From positions 682,001 to 746,000 of the forward strand of contig NZ_CP020821.1 of the NCBI RefSeq assembly GCF_002105755.1: 64,000 nucleotides of DNA. The letters are read 5' to 3'. A program made the translations under genes and the position numbers. The DNA comes from Mycobacterium colombiense CECT 3035 (lineage in GTDB: Bacteria > Actinomycetota > Actinomycetes > Mycobacteriales > Mycobacteriaceae). Numbering within the stretch: position 1 is the stretch's first letter; every line of letters begins with the position of its first letter. Below, piece after piece: positions 53,801-64,000 of this stretch. The notes under the pieces were generated by a model. The model worked only from the letters and a program-made list of their open reading frames with translations, was not told the origin of the DNA and did not search any database.

Positions 53801-56800
53801 GGCGACTCCCTGTCAGCGATGCGGCTCGTCTCCGCAATCAACACCGGACTGGACGCCCATCTGGGCGTGCGGATCCTGTTCGAGGCGCCCTCCGTCGCCG
53901 AACTGGCGCCGCATGTTTGCGGAGGCGGGAGCAAGCTCGCCCGGGTGGTGGCGGCCGACCGGCCGACCGTGGTGCCGTTGTCCTTTGCCCAGTCGCGACT
54001 CTGGTTCCTCGACCAGCTGCACGGGCCGTCGCCGGTGCACAACATGGCGGTGGCCCTGCGGCTGACGGGACGGTTGGACGCCGACGCGATGGGCGCCGCC
54101 CTGGGCGACGTGGTAGCCCGCCACGAAAGCCTGCGAACCGTCTTCGTCGCGGACCAGGGGACACCCCGGCAAGTGGTGGTCCGGGCCGACGGCGCCGAAG
54201 TCGGCTGGCAGGTCATCGATGCCTGCGGGTGGCCGATAGAGCGACTGAGCGAAGCCATCGACACCGTGGCACGGCACCGTTTCGATCTGTCCAACGAAAT
54301 CCCGTTGCGAGCAATGCTTTTGCGCCTCGCCGACGACGACCACGTGTTGGTTGCGGTGGCCCACCACATTGCCGCCGACGGATGGTCACTCACCCCGCTG
54401 GTGCGGGACCTGGGCATCGCGTACGCCGGCCGGTGCGGCGGCCGTGCGCCGGATTGGGCGCCGTTGGCGGTGCAGTACGTGGACTACACGTTGTGGCAGC
54501 GGGCCCAATTCGGTGACCTGGACGATCCATCCAGTCCGATCGCCGGGCAGCTGGGGTATTGGCAGCGGGAGTTGGCTGGATTGCCCGAACGCGCTGAGTT
54601 GCCGACGGACCGGCCGTATCCGTTGGTGGCCGATTATCGCGGGGCCAGCGTGGACATCGACTGGCCCGCGCAGTTGCAGCAGCAGGTGCGTGCGGTGGCG
54701 CGGGCGCACAACGCGACCGAGTTCATGGTGATGCAGGCCGCGCTGGCGGTGCTGCTGGGCAAGCTGAGTGCGAGTTCGGATGTGGCGGTGGGCTTTCCGA
54801 TCGCCGGTCGAAGCGATCCCGCGCTGGACGACGTGGTGGGGTTCTTCGTCAACACGTTGGTGCTGCGGGTGGACCTCGGCGGTGACCCCAGCGTCGCCGA
54901 GCTGCTGGACCGGGTGCGCCAGCGCAGCCTGGCCGCCTACGAACACCAGGACGTGCCCTTCGAGGTACTCGTCGAACGGCTCCATCCCGCCCGCAGCCTC
55001 GCGCATCACCCGCTGGTCCAGGTGGTGCTGGCCTGGCAGAACCTGCCGTGGCAGCACGACGGCCCGGCCGCCGGCCTGGAACTCGGCGACGTGCGGGTCA
55101 CCCCGTTGCCGCTGGACACCCAGGTTGCCCGGATGGACCTGGTGTTCTCGCTCGCCGAACGCTGGACCGACGACGGCCAACCCGCCGGCATCGGCGGCGC
55201 GGTCGAGTTCCGCACCGACGTCTTCGATCCGTCGAGCATCGAAACGCTGATCGAGCGGTTTCATCGGGTACTGACGTCGATGACCGCCGATCCCGCGCAA
55301 CGGCTTTCGTCGATCGACCTGCTCGATGACGCCGAGCGTGAGCTGCTCGACGCGGCCGGCAACCGCGCGGTCGTCACCCTGCCGCCCATGGCGTCGGTGT
55401 CGATTCCGGCGTTGTTCGCCGCGCAGGTGGCGCGCGCCCCGGGAGCGGTGGCGGTCACCTGCGGTGCGCGGTCGCTGACTTACCGCGAGGTCTACGAGTC
55501 CACAAATCGATTGGCGCACTTGCTTTTCGAGCGGGGCGCCGGACCGGGCGAGCGCGTCGCGGTGGTGATCCCGCGGTCGGCCGACGCGATCGTCGCGATC
55601 CTGGCGGTGCTCAAGACGGGGGCGGCCTACGTGCCGATCGACCCGAGCGTGCCGGCGGCCCGGTTGGACTTCGTGCTCCGTGATGCCGAGCCGATCGCGG
55701 CGGTGACCACCGCCGAGGTGCGCTCCCGGCTGGACGGGTTCGGCGGGGCGATCATCGACGTCAATGACCCGGCCCTGCGCACCCGGCCCGCCACCGGCCT
55801 GCCGGTGCCGGCCGCCGACAGCATCGCCTACATCATCTACACCTCCGGCTCGACCGGCGTTCCCAAGGGGGTGGCGGTCACCCACCGCAGCGTCACCCAG
55901 CTCTTGGACGCGATAGACGCCGGGCTGAGCCCGGGCGAGGTCTGGAGCCAGTGCCATTCGCTGGCGTTTGACTTCTCGGTCTGGGAGATCTTCGGTGCGC
56001 TGCTGCGCGGCGGTCGGCTGGTGGTCGTGCCCGACGCGGTGGTGCGTTCGGCTGAGGACCTGCATGCGTTGCTGGTGCGTGAGCAGGTCAGCGTGCTGAG
56101 TCAGACGCCGTCGGCGTTTTATGCGTTGCAGAGCGCCGATGCGTTGGCGCCGGAGTTGGGTGAGCAGTTGAAGTTGCAGACGGTGGTCTTCGGTGGTGAG
56201 GCGCTGGAGCCGCGTCGGTTGTCGACGTGGTTGCACCGGCATCCGGGGCTGCCCCGGATGGTCAATATGTATGGCATCACCGAGACCACGGTGCACGCGT
56301 CGTTCCGCGAGATCGTCGACGCGGACATCGACAACAACGTCAGCCCCATCGGGGTTCCCCTGCCGCACTTGGGCTTTTTCGTGATGGATGGCTGGCTGCG
56401 TCAGGTGCCGGTCGGTGTGGTCGGTGAGCTGTATGTCGCAGGCGGTGGGCTGGCCACCGGTTATGTGGGCCGCCCGGACCTGTCGGCCACGCGGTTCGTG
56501 GCCTGCCCGTACGGGGCGCCGGGTGCGCGGATGTATCGCACGGGTGATCTGGTGCGCTGGGGCGCCGACGGGCAGCTGCAGTACCTGGGCCGCTCCGACG
56601 AACAGGTCAAGGTGCGTGGGTATCGCATCGAGTTGGGCGAAATCCGTGCGGCGCTAAGCGATCTGGACGGCGTCGAGCACGCGGCGGTGATCGCCCGCGA
56701 AGACCGGGCCGGCGAGAAGCGTCTCGTCGGCTATGTAACCGGAGCCGCTGATCCGACCGACATTCGGGCCCGGTTGGGTCGGCGGCTCCCCACATACATG

Positions 56801-59800
56801 GTGCCCTCGGCGGTGGTGGTGCTCGAGGCCCTGCCGCTGACGGTCAACGGCAAGCTGGACACCCGCGCGCTGCCGGCGCCGGAATACTCCGACGCCGATC
56901 GTTACCGGGCCCCGGTGAGCGCCATCGAGGAGATCCTGGCCGGCATCTACGCCCAGGTGCTCGGTGTGGAGCGGGTCGGTGTCGACGACTCCTTCTTCGA
57001 CCTCGGCGGCGATTCGCTGTCGGCGATGCGCCTGATCGCGGCGGTGAACACCGCGCTGAATGCCGGGGTTTCGGTGCGGACGCTGTTCGAGGCGCCCACC
57101 GTGGCCCAGCTGGCGCCGCGACTCGGCGACGGCGGTGTGCGCAGTGCCCGCGTGCTGGCGGGTCCACGACCGGCGTCGGTGCCGTTGTCGTTCGCGCAGT
57201 CCCGGTTGTGGTTCATCGACCAGTTGCAGGGGCCCTCGCCGATGTACAACATGCCGGCGGCACTGCGCATGTGCGGCCGATTGGACGTGGAGGCCCTGCA
57301 TGCCGCGCTGATCGATGTGGTGGCACGGCACGAGAGCTTGCGCACGGTGTTTCCCGTCTCCGACGGGACACCGCGGCAGGTCGTGATACCCGCTGAACGG
57401 GTGGACGTCGGGTGGGACGTAGTTGATACCGCCGGTTGCTCACCGGCACGGATGAAGGAGGCAGTTGATGCCGCGGCAAGTCACGTATTTGACCTCGCAA
57501 CCGAAATACCCATACAAGCAAAGCTATTCCGTCGCGGCGATGACGAGCATGTGTTGGTGGCGGTGGTCCATCATATTGCTGCGGATGGTTGGTCGCTGAA
57601 CCCACTCGTGCGCGATCTCGGGGTCGCGTACGCCGGCCGGTGTGCCGGCCGTGCGCCGGATTGGGCGCCGTTGGCGGTGCAGTACGTGGATTACACGTTG
57701 TGGCAGCGGGCCCAATTCGGTGACCTGGACGATCCATCCAGTCCGATCGCCGGGCAGCTGGGGTATTGGCAGCGGGAGTTGGCTGGATTGCCCGAACGCG
57801 CTGAGTTGCCGACGGATCGGCCGTATCCGTTGGTGGCCGATTATCGCGGGGCCAGCGTGGACATCGACTGGCCCGCGCAGTTGCAGCAGCAGGTGCGTGC
57901 GGTGGCGCGGGCGCACAACGCGACCGAGTTCATGGTGATGCAGGCCGCGCTGGCGGTGCTGCTGGGCAAGCTGAGTGCGAGTTCGGATGTGGCGGTGGGC
58001 TTTCCGATCGCCGGTCGAAGCGATCCGGCGCTGGACGATGTGGTGGGGTTCTTCGTCAACACGTTGGTGCTGCGGGTGGACCTCGGCGGTGACCCCAGCG
58101 TCGCCGAGCTGCTGGACCGGGTGCGCCAGCGCAGCCTGGCCGCCTACGAACACCAGGACGTGCCCTTCGAGGTACTCGTCGAACGGCTCCATCCCGCCCG
58201 CTCCCTCGCCTATCACCCGCTGGTGCAGGTGATGCTCGCCTGGCAGGGCAACGACCCCACGCAGCTGAACCTGGGTGGCCTGCAGGTCACCGCCGAGCCC
58301 GTCCAGACCCACACCGCCCGTGTGGATTTGACGTTCTCGATGTCCGCCCGCTGGGGTGAGGACGGCGGGCCGGCCGGGATCGGCGGAACGGTCGAGTTTC
58401 GCACCGACGTGTTCGACGCGGACACCATCCGCACCCTGACCGAACGACTGCGTCGGGTATTGGTCGCCCTGACCGAGGATCCGCGCCGCCGCCTCTCGTC
58501 GATCGACGTGCTCGAGAACAACGAATGCGAGCGACTGACCGCGTTGGGTAATCGGCCCGCCCTGGGTCGGGCGTCGGCGCCGGTGTCGGTGGTGGGGTTG
58601 TTTGCGGCGCATGTGGGGCGGACTCCGGATGCGGTGGCGTTGACGTTCGAGGGCGAGTCGATGACCTACCGCGAGCTCGATGAGGCGGCTAACCGGTTGG
58701 CGAACCTGTTGGTGGAGTGTGGTGCCGGTCCGGGACAGGTTGTGGCGCTGTTGTTGTCGCGGTCGGCCGAGGCGGTCGTGGCGATTGTGGCGGTGCTCAA
58801 GTCCGGGGCGGCCTACCTGCCGATCGATCCCGCGCTGCCGGGGGCGCGGGTGGAGTTCATGGTGGCCGACGCGGGCCCGCGGGTCGCGGTCACCACGGCC
58901 GAGCTGGCCGGCAGGTTGGCCGGCTTCGACCTGACCGTGGTCGATGTCGGTGATCCGGCGGTGGCGGGGTGGCCCAGCAGCGCGCCGGCTGCGCCGGGGC
59001 CGTCGGATCTGGCGCACATCATTTACACGTCGGGTACCACGGGTGTGCCCAAAGGTGTTGCGGTGAGCCAGCACAACGTGGCGCAGTTGTTTGACGGGTT
59101 GGATCTTGGGTTCGCGCTGTCGGCCGGGCAGGTGTGGACGCAGTTTCATTCGTATGCGTTCGATTTCTCGGTGTGGGAGATCTGGGGGGCGTTGCTGCAC
59201 GGTGGGCGGTTGGTGGTGGTGCCCGAGGCGGTGTCGCGTTCTGCTGAGGAGTTTCATGCCCTGTTGATTCGTGAGGGTGTCACGGTGTTGACCCAGACCC
59301 CGTCGGCGGCTGCGGTGGTGTCCGCGGAGGGCCTGGACGGTACGGCGTTGGTGGTCGGGGCCGAGCCCTGCCCGCCCGAGTTGGTGGACCGGTGGGCGCC
59401 GGGGCGGGTGATGGTCAACGTTTACGGCCCCACCGAGACCACCATGTGGGTCTCGCACAGCACGCCACTGACCCCCGGCCCCGGCGCACCACCAATCGGG
59501 TCGCCAATCTCTGGGGCGGCCCTGTGCGTGCTGGACCAGTGGCTGCGCCCGGTGCCGATCGGTGTGGTCGGGGAACTGTACGTCGCCGGTGCCGGGGTGG
59601 GCGTCGGCTATCTCGGCCGGGCGGGACTGTCGGCGTCGCGATTCGTGGCCTGCCCGTTCGGCGCGCCCGGCCAACGCATGTACCGTACCGGGGACCTGGT
59701 GCGGTGGGGGGCCGATGGACAGCTGCGCTACTTCGGTCGGGCCGACGAGCAGGTCAAGGTGCGTGGCTATCGCATCGAGCTGGGCGAAATCCGCACCGCA

Positions 59801-62800
59801 CTAGCCGAATTGGACGGCGTTGAACGGGCGGCGGTGCTGGTTCGTGAAGATCGTGTCGGCGACAAGCGCGTCGTCGGCTATGTGACTGGAGCCGCTGACC
59901 CGGCCGACATTCGGGCCCGGTTGGGTCAGCGGCTCCCCACATATATGGTGCCCGCGGCGGTGGTGGTGCTCGACGCGCTGCCGGTGACGCTCAACGGCAA
60001 GCTGGACACCCGCGCCCTGCCCGCCCCCGAATATCAGGGCGGCCACGGCTACCGCGCACCGGAAACCGCCATCGAGGAAATCCTGGCCGGTATTTTCGCC
60101 CGGGTCCTCAACGTCGACCGTGTCGGCATCGACGACTCGTTCTTCCACCTCGGCGGCGACTCCCTGTCAGCGATGCGGCTCGTCTCCGCAATCAACACCG
60201 GACTGGACGCCCATCTGGGCGTGCGGATCCTGTTCGAGGCGCCCACCGTCGCCCAGCTGGCGCCACGCGTGGAGGCCGGTGTCGGTCGCGCGGACCGGTT
60301 GGCGCCCACCGAGCGACCCGCGCTGCTGCCGTTGTCGTTCGCCCAGTCCCGCCTGTGGTTCATCGACCAATTCCAGGGACCGTCGCCGGTGTACAACATG
60401 GCGGTCGCCCTGAAACTCAACGGGCCGGTGAATACCGACGCGATGGGCGCCGCCCTGCGCGACGTGGTAGCCCGCCACGAAAGCCTGCGAACCCTGTTCG
60501 TCGCACCCGAAGGCACACCCCAGCAGGTGATCGTCGCGCCCGAGCGCAGCGACGTCAGCTGGCAGGTCGTCGACGCCACCCGCTGGCCGGCGTCCTGGCT
60601 GGCGGAGGCGACCCAGGAGGCGGCCCGCTACACTTTCGACCTCGCGAACGAAATTCCCTTGCGGGCATGGCTTTTCCAGACGGGCGACGACGAGCACGTC
60701 TTGGTGGCGGTCGTACACCACATCGCCGCGGACGGGTGGTCGCTGACGCCGCTCGTCCGCGACCTGGGGGCGGCCTATGCCATCAGGTCCACCGGACGGA
60801 CACCCGATTGGGCGCCGCTGCCGGTGCAATACGCGGATTACACGCTGTGGCAGCGGGCCCACTTCGGCGACCTGGAGGATCCGGCCAGCCCCATCGCCGG
60901 GCAGCTCGCCTACTGGGAACAAGCCCTGGCCGGGCTGCCCGAACATGTTGAGCTGCCCACGGATCGGCCGTATCCCTTGGCGGCCGATTACCGCGGATCC
61001 AGTGTCGACGTGCAATGGCCGGCCGAACTTCAGCAACGGGTCGCCCGCCTGGCGCATACCCACAACGCGACCGGTTTCATGGTCGTCCAGGCCGCGCTGG
61101 TGGTGCTGCTGGGCAAGCTGAGTGCGAGTTCGGATGTGGCGGTGGGCTTCCCGATCGCCGGTCGAAGTGATCCGGCGCTGGACGATGTGGTGGGGTTCTT
61201 CGTCAACACGTTGGTGCTGCGGGTGGACCTCGGCGGTGACCCCAGCGTCGCCGAGCTGCTGGACCGGGTGCGGCAGCGCAGCCTGGCCGCCTACGAACAC
61301 CAGGACGTGCCCTTCGAGGTACTCGTCGAACGGCTCAACCCGTCCCGCAGCCTGGCTCACCACCCGCTGGTCCAGGTGATGTTGGCCTGGCAGAACAACG
61401 ATCCCGTCGACCTGAGCCTCGGCGACGTGCAGGTCACCCCGCTGCCCCTGGAGACCCAGGTCGCCCGAATGGACCTGGTGTTCTCGCTCGCCGAACGCTG
61501 GACCGACGACGGACAACCCGCCGGCATCGCCGGAACCGTGGAATTTCGCACCGACGTCTTCGATGCGGCCAGCATCGAGACGCTCGTCGCGCGATTGCGG
61601 CAGGTGCTGTCGGGCATGGCCGACGACCCTGCCCGGCCGCTGTCGTCGATCGACATCCTCGACGCGTCGGAACACACCCGGCTCCATGAGATCGGCAACC
61701 GCGCGGTCTTGGCCCGGCCGCCGAGGGGGACGGTCTCGATCCCCGCACTGTTCGCCGGCCAGGTCGCTCGCACGCCGGGGGCGGTGGCGATCACCTGCGG
61801 GCGACGGTCGTGGACCTACCGCGAGCTCGATGAGTCGGCGAACAGGTTGGCGCACATGCTCGTTGGCCGCGGCGCGGGCCCGGGCCGACGGGTGGCGGTG
61901 ATGATCCCGCGGTCGGCCGACGCGATCGTCGCGATCCTTGCGGTGCTCAAGACAGGCGCGGCCTACGTGCCAATCGACCCGGCTCTACCGCTGGCCCGCA
62001 TCGAATTCATGCTCACCGATGCCGCTCCGATCGCGACGGTCAGCACCGCCGAATTCCCTGCCCGACTTGATATTTCCGGTCCGCTCATCGATATCGACGA
62101 CCCCGGCGTGCGCACCCATCCCAGCACCGGGCTGCCGGCGCCGACGGCGGACAACATCGCGTACGTCATCTACACCTCGGGGACCACGGGCACCCCCAAG
62201 GGGGTCGCGGTCACCCACCACAACGTCACCCAGCTGCTGCAGTCGGTGGATGCTCAGCTGGGCCTGGGGCAGGTCTGGAGCCAGTGCCATTCCCTGGCGT
62301 TCGACTTCTCGGTGTGGGAACTCTTCGGGTCCCTGCTGCGAGGCGGGCGTCTCGTCGTCGTTCCCGACCAGGTCGTCCGATCGCCAGAAGACCTGCACGC
62401 CTTACTGATCGCCGAACGGGTCAACGTCTTGAGCCAAACCCCGTCGGCGGCGGCGGTACTGCCGTCCGATGGCCTGGAATCGGTGGCGCTGATCGTCGGC
62501 GGTGAACCGTGCCCGCTGGAGGTGATGGATCGGTGGGCGCCCGGGCGCGTGATGGTCAACCAATACGGCCCCACCGAGACCACGATGTATGCGGCGATGA
62601 CCGTGCCGCTGACCGCGGGCCTCGATTCGGTGCCGATCGGCTCGCCGGTTCCCGGCGCCGCGCTGTTCGTGCTGGATCACTGGCTGCGTCCGGTGCCGCC
62701 CGGCGTGGTGGGGGAGCTGTACATCGCGGGGCGGGGCGTCGCCACCGGTTATCTCGGCCGGGCCGGCCTGACGGCATCGCGGTTCGTCGCCTGCCCGTTC

Positions 62801-64000
62801 GGCGGCTCCGGCGCGCGCATGTACCGCACCGGGGACCTGGTGCGCTGGGGCGCGGACGCGCAGCTGGACTATCTCGGGCGCGCGGACGAACAGATCAAGA
62901 TCCGCGGCTACCGCATCGAGCTGGGCGAGATACACTCTGTGCTCACCGAATTGGAGGGCATCGAGCAGGCCGCGGTCATCGCCCGCGAGGACCATCCGGC
63001 CGCCGTGCGGCTGGTGGGGTATGTCACCGGGACGGCCGACCCGTCCGAGGTGCGGTCGCAACTCGCCGAACGGTTGCCGCCCTACATGGTGCCGGCCGCC
63101 GTCGTGACGCTCGACGCACTGCCGCTGACGGTCAACGGCAAGCTCGACACCCGCGCCCTGCCCGCCCCGGACTACGGCATCAACGAATATCGGGCCCCGG
63201 CCGACGCGATCGAAGAGATCCTGGCCGGCATCTACGCCCAAGTCCTCGGCCTCGAGCGGGTCGGCATCGACGATTCGTTCTTCGACCTGGGCGGGGACAG
63301 CATCTTGTCGATGCAGGTGGTGGCCCGCGCCCGCGCCGCCGGCGTAATGTGCCGGCCGCGCGATGTTTTCGTCGAGCAGACGGTGGCCCGGTTGGCCCGG
63401 GTCGTCACGCTGACGACCGCCGAAGACGACGCGGCCGACGACGGGGTCGGGCCGGTGCTGGCCACCCCCATCATGCGCTGGCTGCGGGACATGGACGGTC
63501 CGATCGAGCAGTTCAACCAGACCATGGTGCTGTCGGCCCCAGCGGAGGTGGGCCAGGCCGACGTGCAGGTCGTGCTGCAGGCGCTGCTGGATCGGCATCC
63601 CATGCTGCGGCTCTGCGTCGACGACGACGGAGCCGGCGGGTGGTCGCTTGAGGTTCCCGAGGCGGGCGCGGTGGACGCCCGCGCCTGCCTGCGGACCGTC
63701 GACGTGCTCTCCGATGCGGCCGTGAGGCAGGCCCGGTCGCGGCTGAACCCGGGCGCCGGGGCGATGGTGAGCGCGGTATGGGCCAGTGCGACAAACGAAT
63801 TGGCGCTGATCATTCACCACCTGGCCGTCGACGCCGTCTCGTGGCGGACCTTGATCGAGGACATCAACGTCGTTTGGGCGCAGCACCACAGCGGTCAGCG
63901 CATCGAGCCGCCCGCGGGCGGCACGTCGTTCGCGCGCTGGTCGTCGCTGCTGGCCGACCATGCACGGAGCCCCGCGGTGCTCGACCACGCGGACGCGTGG
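50868..64000 (+). CDS. Third multimodular NRPS, frameshifted in A1 and cut by window end
   Basis: At least four modules. Approximate nucleotides are C1 50880-52150, A1 52230-53680, T1 53700-53920; C2 53960-55330, A2 55400-56870, T2 56900-57120; C3 57180-58550, A3 58590-60040, T3 60060-60280; C4 60320-61700, A4 61740-63170, T4 63190-63410; and E4 from 63450. ATG 50868 follows GGGGAG. A five-G run at 52831-52835, where the copy at 59184-59189 has six, shifts the frame; read literally the product stops at 52913 (681 residues). After the shift the frame is open to base 64000. C1 resembles the Mps1 starter C; C2-C4 are LCL type (HHIAADGW). Pocket reads are A1 and A3 DFWTVGVMWK (unassigned), A2 DFWSVGMVHK (Thr-like), A4 DFWSIGQMYK (unassigned). 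T4 is the pre-E type. Likely makes a second lipopeptide. Confidence 0.85.
52231..53890 (+). repeat. A1-T1 unit duplicated at 58584-60244
   Basis: Bases 52231-53148 match 58584-59502 almost exactly (the G-run deletion and scattered substitutions differ), and about 53370-53890 match 59724-60244. Between them about 215 bp (53149-53365) is clearly diverged. So the first and third A-T units of the third NRPS are recent copies with a swapped internal segment. Confidence 0.8.
54421..54994 (+). repeat. C2 segment duplicated at 57628-58201, part shared with C4
   Basis: A 574-bp block in the C-terminal half of C2 is nearly identical to the same part of C3 at a constant offset of 3207 bp, with only a handful of substitutions. 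The right third is also shared with C4 at about 61103-61335. This indicates recent copying among C domains. Confidence 0.8.
56025..57010 (+). repeat. A2 unit shared with Mps1 A2 (38796-39781)
   Basis: Blocks 56025-56356 and 56819-57010 match 38796-39127 and 39590-39781 at one constant offset (17229 bp), almost base for base. The sequence between them is similar but more diverged. Identity ends exactly where the T domains differ in type (GGDSL against GGDSI). Confidence 0.82.

Noticed and set aside
38100..63170. Repeated A-domain sequences as possible insertion sequences or CRISPR
   Set aside because: The repeats are in frame and follow NRPS domain borders; there are no terminal inverted repeats, transposase or short regular spacers.

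Overview
The window is high-GC actinobacterial DNA. It carries most of a mycobacterial glycopeptidolipid (GPL) locus: MmpS/MmpL4a/MmpL4b export proteins, a Drr-type ABC transporter, MbtH, two peptide synthetases ending in a reductase, and a sugar-decoration region. This points to a GPL-producing non-tuberculous Mycobacterium, of or near the M. avium complex. The species cannot be fixed from the sequence alone.

Layout. 1-12.3 kb: sugar transfer and decoration genes. These are three UGT-type glycosyltransferases (the first cut by the window edge), two TylF-type O-methyltransferases, a C-methyltransferase, a small methyltransferase, a pyruvyl transferase-like protein, a GT2 glycosyltransferase, an SDR enzyme and a glycosyltransferase-like protein. 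12.3-15.2 kb: a scarred insertion zone. A dead C-methyltransferase fragment and a truncated ORF lie on its left, a plus-strand GT2 plus methyltransferase pair in the middle, and an IS3-type transposase remnant on its right. 15.2-20.9 kb: an AT-richer sugar O-methyltransferase, then a tightly overlapping operon for a CDP-hexose (cytidylyltransferase, 4,6-dehydratase, epimerase, C-methyltransferase) headed by an unrecognised gene. 21.3-24.7 kb: a methyltransferase and DrrC/DrrB/DrrA. 24.9-31.4 kb: MmpL4b, MmpL4a, MmpS4. 31.4-32.1 kb: a divergent intergenic region. 32.1-50.3 kb: mbtH-mps1-mps2, then a strong terminator. 50.9-64 kb: a third large NRPS running off the window.

How the genes fit together. 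Mps1 (C-A-T-E-C-A-T-E-C) and Mps2 (A-T-E-C-A-T-R) form a four-module line. Its architecture and binding-pocket residues fit acyl-D-Phe-D-alloThr-D-Ala-L-alaninol, the GPL core. The glycosyltransferases, CDP-sugar enzymes, methyltransferases and pyruvyl transferase would build and modify the sugars. MmpS4/MmpL4a/MmpL4b and probably DrrABC would export the lipid.

The most unusual element is the third NRPS. It has its own starter-like C domain, at least four modules (C-A-T, C-A-T, C-A-T, C-A-T-E and onward), a Thr-like second A domain nearly identical to that of Mps1, and near-identical first and third A-T units. It also carries a one-base deletion in a G run in its first A domain. Canonical GPL loci need only Mps1 and Mps2, so this may be a second lipopeptide line assembled by domain recombination, or one that is decaying.
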